A program made the translations under genes and the position numbers. The notes beneath the pieces are model-generated. The model had not been told where the DNA came from. It searched no databases and saw only the letters and a list, made by a program, of their open reading frames with translations. Positions 14,194 through 22,253 of a stretch of 64,000 bases of DNA are shown piece after piece. Origin of the DNA: a virus. Within the stretch, counting starts at the first letter, position 1, and each line of letters starts with the position of its first letter. The stretch covers positions 1-64,000 of the IMG/VR virus record IMGVR_UViG_3300043409_001491; one strand, written 5' to 3'.

Positions 14194-15225
14194 TTATGAG
14201 TTAATAATGTCTATATATTTTTCTTTTAATGACTCTCTTGAAAAATGTTCAAACCCTAAATTAAATGCTTTTGTTTTCATTGCTTCTTTATTACTAATAA
14301 TATAGTTATCAATAAGTTCAGCAAGCGATTTAGGATTAACTGACCAAACATTTACAGTTGCTTTTGCCTTAAACTTATCAATTAACTCAGCCTCCAGTGT
14401 CCATTCATCTGGCAATACCGTTGTGTTTGGAGAAACTCTGGGCATAAATACTGGTAGACCACTCATCAATGCCTCATTCATTGGTAAACATAAACCAGCA
14501 TATCTTCTAGGCAATACCATTGCATCATAGCCAAAGTACAGATCTTGCTTGTTTGCAACGTTATCAGTTTCTATAATAATTCTTTCATCTGTTGATTTAA
14601 TCTCTAAAGGTGTTTGTGTTTTAATAACTAACTTATAATCTTCCTTTGAATATTCAAGCATCTTAATAACGGTTTCTGTACCGTTGCGATCTTTAACGGC
14701 TGCCTTGCCAGCAACATGCAGAATCCTGTTATGGTCTTGTGCATTTATACTTCTTACATCTTTAAATAACTCTGCGTCAGTTGGTGGCGGTAGATGAATA
14801 ACCTCACATATATCACCATACAGTCTTCTAATATCATCTATATGCCAAGTACTTGGAGCCAATAATACATCTGGTAATGACCAGTCTGGATGTTGTAGGT
14901 TACCTAAAAATTCATAGTTATATTGAAGGATGGTTTTTATACCAGCCATTCTAGCCATATCAATAAACTGTTGTGAGTAAAAGGTTTCACAACTAATAAC
15001 AACGTCAAGGTTTCGTAAAAATTCTTTTATTTCCCCATGTCTAGGAAAACCTCTGTCTGTTGTAATGCAGTCATAACCTGCATACCACTCTGGATGCTGT
15101 TTGTTTTGATTAAAAAAACTTGAGTTAATTAATAAAATTTTGTCAGGGTTTAGCATGTTTACTAGTTCTCTGGTTTGATTACCCAGGCCAGTGTTGTCAG
15201 ATCTTGCTATGATTCCTAATCTCAT
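14194..15225 (-). CDS. Glycosyltransferase, GT4-like (GT-B fold)
   Basis: 343 residues. N-terminal MRLGIIARSDNTGLGNQTRE loop, a central AGKAAVKDRNGTETVIK segment, and a C-terminal donor site with PRRYAGLCLPMNEALMSGLP, equivalent to the E-x7-E region of GT4 enzymes. Last gene of a six-gene leftward operon; overlaps the gene before it by 4 bp. Confidence 0.83.
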   Translation of the reverse strand: MRLGIIARSDNTGLGNQTRELVNMLNPDKILLINSSFFNQNKQHPEWYAGYDCITTDRGFPRHGEIKEFLRNLDVVISCETFYSQQFIDMARMAGIKTILQYNYEFLGNLQHPDWSLPDVLLAPSTWHIDDIRRLYGDICEVIHLPPPTDAELFKDVRSINAQDHNRILHVAGKAAVKDRNGTETVIKMLEYSKEDYKLVIKTQTPLEIKSTDERIIIETDNVANKQDLYFGYDAMVLPRRYAGLCLPMNEALMSGLPVFMPRVSPNTTVLPDEWTLEAELIDKFKAKATVNVWSVNPKSLAELIDNYIISNKEAMKTKAFNLGFEHFSRESLKEKYIDIINS

Positions 15226-15980
15226 TCTTTATATCCCCAAAAATTATCATCTGTCGTAAATTTTTTATGACCATCACGACCATCTAAATGGTAAGATCTT
15301 TTAATGTTTATATCAGGATGATAGATCCATAACTTATGCATATTCCAGCCATCTTCGTTAAAAATATCATATGGCAAAATATCATCTTGAACCTTGCCGT
15401 GAAAAGTGTCTTCTATAAAAAAGAATTTGTCACATGATGGCAAGACAACATCTCTATAATAACTTTTGGTTGTTAGGTGTGGACGTTGGCTCCATTGAGC
15501 AGTCTTTAAAAACCCATCCTCTAAATCAAACATTAAATGTTCGTGAGGTTCTGGAATAAAGGCCTCAAAGTGAAAACGAATAGTATTTGCTTTGCCATAC
15601 TCAATCATGTCTAAACATTTTTCCCAATCAATAGGATCAGTTGTAAGAGGAGCATCTCCTTCAATATAAAGAAGCAATGATGTTTTTATTTCTGGCATTG
15701 TTAGTCGCATCATTCCTGTTTGGTGGATATGACTTTCAAAAACCATTGGCAGAACATTTTTATATTCATGTAAGCATTTCCATAAAATACGATTTTTATA
15801 TTCATCATAGCCTGACTTGCGGTGACTTTGTTCTCTTCTTAATCCATCAATCTGCATAATTATTTCATTATCTGGAAAATGAAATCTAATAGACTTAATT
15901 GTTTCATCTATGATATCTGTATTAGGATGAGATGGCAAAACAGAAGTTACCAAAACAATAGTTATATCTCTTTTATGCAT
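15222..15980 (-). CDS. Glycosyltransferase, GT-A-like
   Basis: 252 residues. The N-terminus resembles GT-A enzymes (ITIVLVTSVLPSHPNTDIID, then SIRFHFPDNEIIMQIDG), and the probable metal-binding acidic motif is LLYIEGDAPL. Within the leftward sugar operon, overlapping both neighbours by 4-8 bp. Donor and acceptor unknown. Confidence 0.72.
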   Translation of the reverse strand: MHKRDITIVLVTSVLPSHPNTDIIDETIKSIRFHFPDNEIIMQIDGLRREQSHRKSGYDEYKNRILWKCLHEYKNVLPMVFESHIHQTGMMRLTMPEIKTSLLLYIEGDAPLTTDPIDWEKCLDMIEYGKANTIRFHFEAFIPEPHEHLMFDLEDGFLKTAQWSQRPHLTTKSYYRDVVLPSCDKFFFIEDTFHGKVQDDILPYDIFNEDGWNMHKLWIYHPDINIKRSYHLDGRDGHKKFTTDDNFWGYKE

Positions 15981-16845
15981 TTAGTTGCTCCATTATCTTA
16001 ATACCCAGATCTCTTTTATATTTAATCCACCAACCAACAACCCTGTGCATGTTATTTGGATAGTTGTCTAGTAACTCTGGAAGAAGTTTTTCAATATTAT
16101 TCCAATTATCTACAGATTCAACAGGAAACTCAGGACCAAACATTTTTTTATAAAACTTTGTTTCTGTCATGCTTGGATCTAGTTTATCTGCAATCGGAAG
16201 GGTCAACAACTCTATTGATTCAAAGAATCTAAATGTATCTATCACTGCAGCACCAGATGGGCATGGAGCAATCTTTGCACTTGAGAGTTTAGCGTAGTAA
16301 TCTTTTGGTTTATCTCCCAGAGAGAACCCTCTTGTTGGCCCATAGAGTGAATTTTTTAGGATTGGCATAACCAATGCTAACTCTTTTCTTCTTGAGTGCG
16401 TTATCTGTCCACCAAAGTACACATCATATTCTTTTTCTTTATATTCTGGAGCGTTGTCCTTTAGGTGTTGTGGAACTCCAATTGGCATCTTGTTATATTG
16501 ATCATGCTTTTCATGAGGGTATTGAATCCATATCTCAATATTATTATGTCTAATTTTACTTACATCAAACCTAGCATTCTCATCTCCATTAATAAATAAA
16601 ACAACTCTAGAAAGTTTATTTAATTCATTAGATAGTTTATCTTCATTACCAGCAGTCTGTGGTCCAGGGATTACAACAAAGGCTTTATCTCCTTTTGGAA
16701 TTTCTGTAACCCTTATTTGATCTACTTCATGCTTATCAAATATTTCTTTTAATAATCCATAATCCCATTTGTCATTTGCATAATCTTGTCCATCATGAGA
16801 ATATAAGTATGCGCTATATTGATTCATAGTATAAATGAACCTCAT
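15973..16845 (-). CDS. Glycosyltransferase, exostosin/GT-B-like
   Basis: 290 residues. Contains YDVYFGGQITHSRRKEL, a typical start of the second Rossmann domain, and KIAPCPSGAAVIDTFRFFES, a donor-binding region as in exostosin-like transferases. Overlaps the FkbM methyltransferase gene by 32 bp. Acceptor unknown. Confidence 0.72.
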   Translation of the reverse strand: MRFIYTMNQYSAYLYSHDGQDYANDKWDYGLLKEIFDKHEVDQIRVTEIPKGDKAFVVIPGPQTAGNEDKLSNELNKLSRVVLFINGDENARFDVSKIRHNNIEIWIQYPHEKHDQYNKMPIGVPQHLKDNAPEYKEKEYDVYFGGQITHSRRKELALVMPILKNSLYGPTRGFSLGDKPKDYYAKLSSAKIAPCPSGAAVIDTFRFFESIELLTLPIADKLDPSMTETKFYKKMFGPEFPVESVDNWNNIEKLLPELLDNYPNNMHRVVGWWIKYKRDLGIKIMEQLNA

Positions 16846-17527
16846 GCTGATAGTCTAAAATTATTTCAGTGTATCCTAATCCTTTTATCCATTGTCTAAG
16901 ATTATATAAAGATTCATTCCATTGCTGTAGCATAAACTCAGGGTGTCCAGATAACCAAATCTTTGGTTTGTGCTCTCTAAGCACCCTCTCAGCCCCTCCT
17001 AGGACCCTCCACTCACTACCCTCTACGTCCAAGGAAATGGCGGTAGGGGCTTTAATACCATGATCATATACACAAGAGTCTATAGTAATCTGACCATAGG
17101 TTTCTCCTTCAAGGTATAGTTCTTTAAACCCGTGGGCTGCTTCAATTACATCGTTAACTTCTGGTGGCCATTCATCGTAATATATTCTTGAAAGACTGTT
17201 TATCTTATCAGATGCAAATCCAGGAATACAAACCATTGGAAGATCTAAATTATTTGCACTCCAGAGTAGTGGAAAGTGTGACCAGACTTTGGGGTTTGGC
17301 TCAAATACAACTACTTCCGCACCCCACATTTGACATAGTGCAGCAAACTCGCCCTCTTCTGCACCAACATAATACATAACATCTCCAGAAGAAATATTTT
17401 CAGACATGTGTTTTAGTCTTGGCTTTTCCCAACCATGTGGTTGATACCAATCAGGACGTGCAGCACGATGCTCTGGCAAAGTAATCTCAAACTCACCATT
17501 AATTATTACTTTTCTCATCTCTGTCAT
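16814..17527 (-). CDS. FkbM-family methyltransferase
   Basis: 237 residues from the ATG at 17527, which overlaps the epimerase stop as ATGA; a longer frame to 17566 is less likely. SAM motifs: VMYYVGAEEGEFAALCQMWG, then VVVFEPNP, and the FkbM-type SLDVEGSEWRVLGGAE. Known role: O-methylation of sugars or related groups. It probably caps or modifies the glycan built by this operon. Confidence 0.85.
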   Translation of the reverse strand: MTEMRKVIINGEFEITLPEHRAARPDWYQPHGWEKPRLKHMSENISSGDVMYYVGAEEGEFAALCQMWGAEVVVFEPNPKVWSHFPLLWSANNLDLPMVCIPGFASDKINSLSRIYYDEWPPEVNDVIEAAHGFKELYLEGETYGQITIDSCVYDHGIKAPTAISLDVEGSEWRVLGGAERVLREHKPKIWLSGHPEFMLQQWNESLYNLRQWIKGLGYTEIILDYQHEVHLYYESI

Positions 17528-18408
17528 TTCTGCAACCATTCTATTAATGATACCTTTGGTGTCCATCCAGTTAAACCTTTAAACTTTTCATTAGACGCAA
17601 GAGTTTCTTGTACTTCCCCAATTCTTGACGGGATAAACTTAACATCATTTGAAATCATATTAGCAATATCAATTATAGAATAGTTACTTCCATACCCAAT
17701 GTTATACACCTCACCAAAACCATGAGTTACTTCAGATGCAAGGATGTTTGCTTCTATTACATCAGATATATGTGTAAAGTCTCTGCGCTGAGATCCATCT
17801 CCAACAACTGTTAGCGGTTTGCCTTCATGGTATTGTTTTAAAAACAGTCCTATTACTGGTGCATACTGCCCTTTTAGTGGCTGTCTATCTCCATAAACAT
17901 TGAAGTATCTAAGTGATATAGTCTCAAGACCATAAAGATTATAATAAACTTTTGCAAGGTTTTCACCAAAGACTTTTGCAGCAGAGTATGGTGTTAGTGG
18001 GTCAGATGGTTGTGTTTCTATGTTTGGAAGTATTGCTTTCTTACCATAGGCAGATGATGTACTAGAATAAACAAACTTCTTTACTTTTGCTAAGCGAGAT
18101 AGTTCTAATACATTGGCAGTTCCCACTGCGTTAGACTCAATAGATTTTCTAGGGTTTAGTATTGCTGGTTGAATTCTTGCATCAGATGCAATATGAAATA
18201 CATAGTCAATTCCATTAAACAAATGTTCTATCTTGTTATAGTCACATATATCATATTTATAATTATTTGCTTTTGGGTTCCAGTAAAATTGCTCATGACA
18301 CTCTGCTGACTCATTATCTATACAGATAACATTATGACCAAGGTCTATAAGTTTATCAACAAGATTAGATCCAATGAAGCCTGCTCCTCCAGTTACTAAA
18401 CAATTCAT
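17524..18408 (-). CDS. NAD-dependent nucleotide-sugar epimerase/dehydratase
   Basis: 294 residues. Extended SDR: NAD motif TGGAGFIGSNL at the N-terminus, SSTSSAYG with the catalytic Ser/Thr, PYSAAKVFGE (YxxxK), RYFNVYGDRQ and GDGSQRRDFTHISDV. Closest in style to UDP-glucose/UDP-GlcNAc 4-epimerases. It supplies an activated sugar to the adjacent transferases. ATGA overlaps on both sides. Confidence 0.88.
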   Translation of the reverse strand: MNCLVTGGAGFIGSNLVDKLIDLGHNVICIDNESAECHEQFYWNPKANNYKYDICDYNKIEHLFNGIDYVFHIASDARIQPAILNPRKSIESNAVGTANVLELSRLAKVKKFVYSSTSSAYGKKAILPNIETQPSDPLTPYSAAKVFGENLAKVYYNLYGLETISLRYFNVYGDRQPLKGQYAPVIGLFLKQYHEGKPLTVVGDGSQRRDFTHISDVIEANILASEVTHGFGEVYNIGYGSNYSIIDIANMISNDVKFIPSRIGEVQETLASNEKFKGLTGWTPKVSLIEWLQK

Positions 18409-19361
18409 TTAATACCCAACTCTTCTAAGATTGCAGTCCATCTATGGACATAGGTATGTTCTTTCTTTGTACGGTTGTGACCGTTGACTCTGATTCTTTC
18501 TCGTACCAAAGAGTTTTCAAGATACTGATCTATCTTATCTCTTAAGTCATTAAAGTTTCCATGCTTATAAAATACAACTTCATCAGGCATAAAGTATTCA
18601 TCTAATCCCTTAATTTCTGGGTAGATGGTAAAACCACCACGTCCAGTAGACTCAAACAATCTATCACTAGTGTAGTAAGGATAATCAAATCCTATGTTAA
18701 GACTATCTCCAACTGCAATCTTGCTCTTAGCATAGATGCGATTTAGTGCATCACCACGAATAGTTCCAGTGTCGCCATCTCCACCAACGTGAAGGAATCG
18801 TTTGCCGTATGTCTTTCTTAAGAAGTCAATTAGTTCTGGGCGATACTTATGTTCATGGTGATATCTTCTACTGCCAACAAAAATAACATCGTACTCAAAG
18901 TTTTGTGTGTCATAGTCTGGGTGGATGTAACATTCTTTATCATATACCCCTGCAGGCATGAAGTGGCCTTTTACGGCGGTATTGTGATCAAACCAATCAG
19001 CCATAAGTTTATCTACAGTAAAGAAATGACCAATAGTTCTATAGAAACTGTCATGCTTAAGATCATTTTGTCTATCAAGGCCAAACCATAAATCTAAATG
19101 ATATGTCATAGTAGGAACACCAGCAGATTTAAGTTTATTAAGAACGTCATCCATTGAGATGTTTCCACCAGTTTCCCAGCCATGTGTGTGCACCCAGATA
19201 AACAGATCAGACTCTAATGCTTTTTCTAGGATAGTTTGGGTCTTGGCCTTACGCTCCTGCAATTTTGTGACGGTATTGCCTAAAGACTCTAGACTACTAG
19301 CATGATGATTCTCACTGCTATAAGACACTTCAAAATTGCCAAGAAAAACTATATTAGCCAA
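18405..19361 (-). CDS. Glycosyltransferase, CgeB/GT1-like
   Basis: 318 residues. The N-terminus IVFLGNFEVSYSSENHHASS and the C-terminal half (DVIFVGSRRYHHEHKYRPEL, DSLNIGFDYPYYTSDRLFES, TGRGGF) match the CgeB/Glyco_trans_1_2 group, where the last motif binds the nucleotide sugar. First gene of the leftward operon; a TATAAT overlaps the 3' end of tRNA-Arg just upstream (about 19385-19390). Confidence 0.82.
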   Translation of the reverse strand: MANIVFLGNFEVSYSSENHHASSLESLGNTVTKLQERKAKTQTILEKALESDLFIWVHTHGWETGGNISMDDVLNKLKSAGVPTMTYHLDLWFGLDRQNDLKHDSFYRTIGHFFTVDKLMADWFDHNTAVKGHFMPAGVYDKECYIHPDYDTQNFEYDVIFVGSRRYHHEHKYRPELIDFLRKTYGKRFLHVGGDGDTGTIRGDALNRIYAKSKIAVGDSLNIGFDYPYYTSDRLFESTGRGGFTIYPEIKGLDEYFMPDEVVFYKHGNFNDLRDKIDQYLENSLVRERIRVNGHNRTKKEHTYVHRWTAILEELGIK

Positions 19362-19390
19362 GACTACCCCTTTTGTTTTATCTATTATAG

Positions 19391-19463
19391 CACCTCTGGC
19401 AAGAATTGAACTTGCGACACCAGGCTTAGAAGTCCTGTGTTCTATCCACTGAACTACAGAGGT
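19391..19463 (-). tRNA. tRNA-Arg (TCT)
   Basis: Acceptor ACCTCTG/CAGAGGT, anticodon loop CTTCTAA (TCT), T-arm GCAAG/CTTGC. The base pair next to the anticodon loop is mismatched (A-G). CCA is not encoded. AGA is a common codon in this AT-rich phage. Confidence 0.92.
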
Positions 19464-19464
19464 T

Positions 19465-19540
19465 TGGCTGGGGATGCAGGCATCGATCCTGCGACATCCG
19501 AATTAACAGTTCGGCACTCTACCATCTGAGTTAATCCCCA
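19465..19540 (-). tRNA. tRNA-Asn (GTT)
   Basis: Acceptor TGGGGAT/ATCCCCA, anticodon stem CCGAA/TTCGG with loop CTGTTAA (GTT), T-arm GCAGG/CCTGC. The CCA end is encoded, and the body is 19468-19540. Confidence 0.94.
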
Positions 19541-19544
19541 TTAG

Positions 19545-19618
19545 TACACCAGGTAGGACTTGAACCTACGATAGCCGAATTATGAGTTCGGTGCCTTAAC
19601 CAACTTGGCTACTGGTGC
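19545..19618 (-). tRNA. tRNA-Met (CAT), elongator-like or Ile2
   Basis: Acceptor GCACCAG/CTGGTGT, anticodon stem CCGAA/TTCGG, loop CTCATAA (CAT), T-arm GTAGG/CCTAC. It lacks the three G-C pairs of an initiator anticodon stem. A lysidine-modified Ile tRNA (reading ATA) cannot be excluded, and ATA is frequent here. The 3' end of the endonuclease VII gene runs 23 bases into it. Confidence 0.92.
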
Positions 19619-19967
19619 TTAAGTAGTTAATTGCTCTTTCTAATCTATCAATATTATCTTGAAATACACCAAGGCCACGGTTACAGTTGTGGCAGATATG
19701 TCCTCTAAAACTATTTGTTATGTGGTCATGATCTACTACCCAGATGCTGGCATTTCCTCCAGTACCTTTTAATTCTTCCTCATTCTTTAAACAAATAGGG
19801 CAGATGTGATCTTCTTCTGGATATCCCCAGACCTTTCTTAACTCTAGCCGCTGCTTTGCCAATTTGGAAGCACAAGACCTACACTCTGGCCTTAAATATT
19901 TTCCACCAGAAGATGGAGAAAACTGGGACTTATCTAAATCAAGCCCACATTTGCTACAAACCTTAAT
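19596..19967 (-). CDS. Endonuclease VII-family (HNH-fold) nuclease, apparent ATT start
   Basis: Up to 123 residues. Two zinc ribbons and the family core are present: KVCSKCGLDLDKSQFSPSSG and LRPECRSC near the N-terminus, then CPICLKN, WVVDHDHITNSFRGHICHNC and NRGLG. The N-terminal ribbon reads in frame only back to ATT at 19965-19967, directly after the TAA of the gene upstream; no ATG, GTG or TTG precedes it. A TTG at 19862 would remove the first ribbon. Known role of the family: cleavage of branched or recombining DNA (T4 gp49). Confidence 0.8.
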   Translation of the reverse strand: MKVCSKCGLDLDKSQFSPSSGGKYLRPECRSCASKLAKQRLELRKVWGYPEEDHICPICLKNEEELKGTGGNASIWVVDHDHITNSFRGHICHNCNRGLGVFQDNIDRLERAINYLSTSSQVG

Positions 19968-20051
19968 TTACTTTACCTTATAGGTCATAACAAAATAACA
20001 TGCTACATACCCAGCAATAAATGCAGGGATCAAAAATAAAATGTTAATCAT
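19968..20051 (-). CDS. 27-residue membrane microprotein
   Basis: MINILFLIPAFIAGYVACYF and seven more residues (VMTYKVK): one transmembrane helix. Its ATG overlaps the end of the gene upstream and its TAA abuts the ATT start of endonuclease VII, suggesting translational coupling across all three. Confidence 0.55.
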   Translation of the reverse strand: MINILFLIPAFIAGYVACYFVMTYKVK

Positions 20052-20145
20052 CTTCTTCCTCAAATTCTCTAAGGGCATTGTTATTATCATTACAATAATT
20101 ACAATCACCGTGTTCTAATCTGTTACCACAATAATTACAAAACAT
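20044..20145 (-). CDS. 33-residue zinc-ribbon microprotein
   Basis: MFCNYCGNRL, then GDCNYCNDNN and an acidic tail: two CxxC pairs form a minimal zinc ribbon. TTAGGAGAAG upstream is a good ribosome site. Confidence 0.65.
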   Translation of the reverse strand: MFCNYCGNRLEHGDCNYCNDNNNALREFEEEDD

Positions 20146-20163
20146 ACTTCTCCTAACATATCT

Positions 20164-20192
20164 ATTCTATCAGGTTTGAATGTTTATTGCAA
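20164..20192 (-). promoter_or_regulatory. Leftward promoter
   Basis: On the minus strand TTGCAA, a 17-bp spacer containing CAAACC, then TAGAAT. It serves the genes from 20145 leftward. Confidence 0.6.
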
Positions 20193-20200
20193 CAAAGTAA

Positions 20201-20407
20201 TTAGTATCCACCTGTGCATTCATTCCTGCTATGGTATAGCCTAATTTTTGTCATAATTTTGCGGGATGGAGCAGACATATTATCCTTACAGGCAAGACAC
20301 CTATAAGACCATTCTCCAGTAAAGAAATCATGTACATACCCTTTAGCCTTAGAATACTTTTTGGCTACAAAGGTTTGAAATGGATCTGGAATTTCTAGAT
20401 TAATCAT
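20201..20407 (-). CDS. Small cysteine-containing protein
   Basis: 68 residues: DPFQTFVAKKYSKAKGYVHD, then WSYRCLACKDNMSAPSRKIM and CTGGY at the end. CLAC suggests one half of a metal site. Overlaps the zinc-finger gene upstream by 8 bp. Confidence 0.65.
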   Translation of the reverse strand: MINLEIPDPFQTFVAKKYSKAKGYVHDFFTGEWSYRCLACKDNMSAPSRKIMTKIRLYHSRNECTGGY

Positions 20408-20504
20408 GTTCTTTCATATGTCTAGATAAAGATTCATTAGCCATAATACCCCAACGAAGGTCCCATTGTTTTTTACACGTAGGGCAGGTCAAGGTTCTAC
20501 TCAT
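20400..20504 (-). CDS. 34-residue zinc-finger microprotein
   Basis: MSRTLTCPTCKKQWDLRWGI and SLSRHMKEH give a C2H2-like arrangement (CPTC...HxxxH). Overlaps both neighbours by about 8 bp. Possibly nucleic-acid binding, unproven. Confidence 0.65.
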   Translation of the reverse strand: MSRTLTCPTCKKQWDLRWGIMANESLSRHMKEHD

Positions 20505-20823
20505 CTTTGTCCCAATATGCTTTACCAAAAGCATCATAATCATCCCAACCTTCATCTGCCATATCAATTCTCATTTGATTTAACTCTGTTTTCCAGCCGT
20601 CCAAGTCTATAGTGTAGTATGTTCCCCATCGCTCATAAGGTTTATTAAGATACTTCCACATTTTTGCGTGGTATTTAAAGCGTAGCCCTAACTGACTATC
20701 TAAAGACTCATCCAAATCAATAGCCTTAACTAAATGATTACCAGCATAACCACCAAGAAAGTTTCCTATCCATCGTAATGGCCAGATCCTAGTTTTCTGT
20801 ATCTTTGTTGAATGCTTCAGCAT
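20497..20823 (-). CDS. Hypothetical protein
   Basis: 108 residues from the ATG at 20823. The compact conserved-looking core is RIWPLRWIGNFLGGYAGNHL, then SLDSQLGLRFKYHAKMWKYL and RWGTYYTIDLDGWK. The frame stays open to 20874 but that part overlaps an independent small gene. No family recognised. Confidence 0.65.
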   Translation of the reverse strand: MLKHSTKIQKTRIWPLRWIGNFLGGYAGNHLVKAIDLDESLDSQLGLRFKYHAKMWKYLNKPYERWGTYYTIDLDGWKTELNQMRIDMADEGWDDYDAFGKAYWDKDE

Positions 20824-20914
20824 CTTTAGGTACCCACACTTTCTTTCCATCTTTCCATACTGGCCAATAGCCAAGGCTACGCCAATCCATTTGAGTTATC
20901 TTAGGCTCTTTCAT
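20789..20914 (-). CDS. 41-residue Trp-rich microprotein
   Basis: Sequence includes MDWRSLGYWPVWKDGKKVWV and ends in a polar helix. It overlaps the genes on both sides in other frames (14 bp upstream, 35 bp downstream). The Trp-rich beta-like body is unlike random sequence. Confidence 0.55.
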   Translation of the reverse strand: MKEPKITQMDWRSLGYWPVWKDGKKVWVPKDAEAFNKDTEN

Positions 20915-21002
20915 CCATACCCCTATCCCAAATTACCAAACACTTACTACATTGTATCCCATCTTGCCTCATATACCAAGTATGGCTACACTCTTTTGCC
21001 AT
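20901..21002 (-). CDS. 33-residue zinc-binding micro protein
   Basis: MAKECSHTWYMRQDGIQCSK followed by CLVIWDRG: pattern C-x-H...CxxC fits a tiny zinc knuckle. Overlaps both neighbours. Confidence 0.6.
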   Translation of the reverse strand: MAKECSHTWYMRQDGIQCSKCLVIWDRGMDERA

Positions 21003-21102
21003 ATGCACACCAAATTCTTCCATCTGTCATGGTTTGATGTAGATCCCAAAACAATGGATCTTTCTGTAACATTGCACATTTTCTACAGTCTTGAGGTTTC
21101 AT
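20986..21102 (-). CDS. 38-residue Cys-containing microprotein
   Basis: MKPQDCRKCAMLQKDPLFWD, then WCAYGKRV: CxxC plus a late Cys. Its ATG overlaps the stop of the gene upstream (ATGA). Confidence 0.6.
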   Translation of the reverse strand: MKPQDCRKCAMLQKDPLFWDLHQTMTDGRIWCAYGKRV

Positions 21103-21242
21103 AGTTTAGCAACTAACTTAGCAGCCATCTTGAGTCCTTTTACTAATCCGTCATGGTAGTCTTGATTCTTAATGACCTTAGTAGTATCCCAAATGCGATA
21201 GGATTCTTGGTCTAATAGTTTAGATATCTCTTCATTACTCAA
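21099..21242 (-). CDS. 47-residue helical protein, TTG start
   Basis: Begins LSNEEISKLLDQESYRIWDT (TTG read as Met) and ends GLVKGLKMAAKLVAKL. It overlaps the gene upstream by 8 bp. Unknown. Confidence 0.55.
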   Translation of the reverse strand: MSNEEISKLLDQESYRIWDTTKVIKNQDYHDGLVKGLKMAAKLVAKL

Positions 21243-21408
21243 AGTCAACCTGACTTTCAAACATGTTAGTCATGTAGTTATCTTTTCCTCTTGCAACCTT
21301 TGCTGCAAGCATACGCATACCCAATGCATTAGTAGTTGAATCCTTAATCTCAATGGCTTCAATAGCACTGGCAATCTCTTCTCGTAATGTCATTTCGTCT
21401 ATGCTCAT
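21235..21408 (-). CDS. 57-residue helical protein
   Basis: MSIDEMTLREEIASAIEAIE, then NALGMRMLAAKVARG. All-helical, acidic N-terminal half. First gene after a strong promoter. Not recognised. Confidence 0.65.
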   Translation of the reverse strand: MSIDEMTLREEIASAIEAIEIKDSTTNALGMRMLAAKVARGKDNYMTNMFESQVDFE

Positions 21409-21414
21409 GTACTA

Positions 21415-21443
21415 AGCATATCAGATTTTCAACGGTATGTCAA
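21415..21443 (-). promoter_or_regulatory. Leftward promoter
   Basis: Minus-strand TTGACA, 17-bp spacer, TATGCT, placed 7 bp before the ATG at 21408; the transcript would be nearly leaderless. Confidence 0.78.
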
Positions 21444-21470
21444 GAATGTTCCTTACACACAGGCATAAGA

Positions 21471-21593
21471 TTATTGTGAACAGATAAGGCAGATAAAAGG
21501 TTTATCATTAGATTTAATAAATATCTGTAAACATTTACTACAGGCTACTTTATAACCCATAAACCTACTACAGGATGATTCTAACTTGTTCAT
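21471..21593 (-). CDS. 40-residue zinc-ribbon microprotein
   Basis: Contains VACSKCLQIFIKS and FICLICSQ: two CxxC pairs. ATGA overlap with the gene upstream. Confidence 0.65.
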   Translation of the reverse strand: MNKLESSCSRFMGYKVACSKCLQIFIKSNDKPFICLICSQ

Positions 21594-21754
21594 ATGCTCC
21601 ACCATGATGGGTTTTGATTAAACAGGCCATACTTTTCTATATGTGCTTGTCTTAGTGCTTCTTGATGTTGTGAGTTATTTTCATGAGTATCTTTACCGCA
21701 GTATGGACATAGGTCAGAGCCAACTAATTCATAGACATGGCTGCAGTGCTTCAT
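21590..21754 (-). CDS. 54-residue zinc-ribbon microprotein
   Basis: MKHCSHVYELVGSDLCPYCG, then a helix rich in His and Gln ending PSWWSI. C-x-H and CPYC suggest zinc. Coupled by ATGA to both neighbours. Confidence 0.65.
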   Translation of the reverse strand: MKHCSHVYELVGSDLCPYCGKDTHENNSQHQEALRQAHIEKYGLFNQNPSWWSI

Positions 21755-21942
21755 TTACAAGCCATGCAGTAAAAAGGTGATCTAAGATTATCTTTGTGAG
21801 TTACTATGTTTTGAGCACACTCAAAGCACTTGGCTCCAACTAAATCATGTTTTTCTAAATCATAGATTGAGATTTTTAGAGTCCTGGTGTAATATAATTT
21901 AGTTAGATACCACGTTAATAATATGAGAGTTAATGTTAGCAT
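21751..21942 (-). CDS. Membrane-anchored zinc-ribbon protein
   Basis: 63 residues. N-terminal hydrophobic helix (LTLILLTWYLTKLYY), then GAKCFECAQNIVTHKDN and FYCMACK (two CxxC pairs). Unusual combination of a membrane anchor and a zinc ribbon in one tiny protein. Confidence 0.7.
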   Translation of the reverse strand: MLTLTLILLTWYLTKLYYTRTLKISIYDLEKHDLVGAKCFECAQNIVTHKDNLRSPFYCMACK

Positions 21943-21946
21943 AACT

Positions 21947-22069
21947 CTATTCTATCACATTAGGGTTTGTCATGTCATCATCCATAGCCCCGCAATTAGA
22001 GCAGGTTACTTGACCATCAAGGTCTAGTTGATAGTCGCATCCATATTTGTTACATAAGGCATCAGTCAT
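21947..22069 (-). CDS. 40-residue zinc-ribbon microprotein
   Basis: MTDALCNKYGCDYQLDLDGQ, VTCSNCGAMDDD: CxxxxC and CxxC. Overlaps the next upstream gene by 8 bp. Confidence 0.65.
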   Translation of the reverse strand: MTDALCNKYGCDYQLDLDGQVTCSNCGAMDDDMTNPNVIE

Positions 22070-22253
22070 TTTTTAATCCCCTAATAAATTCTACCAATTG
22101 ATCACAATCACAACGATCTAATCCATGGTGGTTTGACCACTCTTTATTAAAATCTGATCCATCATCATGTCTTTTTTGTACGGCTAGGGCAATTCTTTCT
22201 CGCTCTTCTATGGCAGAATTACCACAAGTCCAACAGGTATCTATGCTGCTCAT
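22062..22253 (-). CDS. 63-residue zinc-binding protein
   Basis: MSSIDTCWTCGNSAIEERER, then WSNHHGLDRCDCDQLVEFIR: CWTC and CDC pairs separated by a helix. ATGA overlap with the gene upstream. Confidence 0.7.
   Translation of the reverse strand: MSSIDTCWTCGNSAIEERERIALAVQKRHDDGSDFNKEWSNHHGLDRCDCDQLVEFIRGLKND

Noticed and set aside
19545-19618. Initiator tRNA
   Set aside because: The anticodon stem is CCGAA/TTCGG, not the GGG/CCC stem of initiators.
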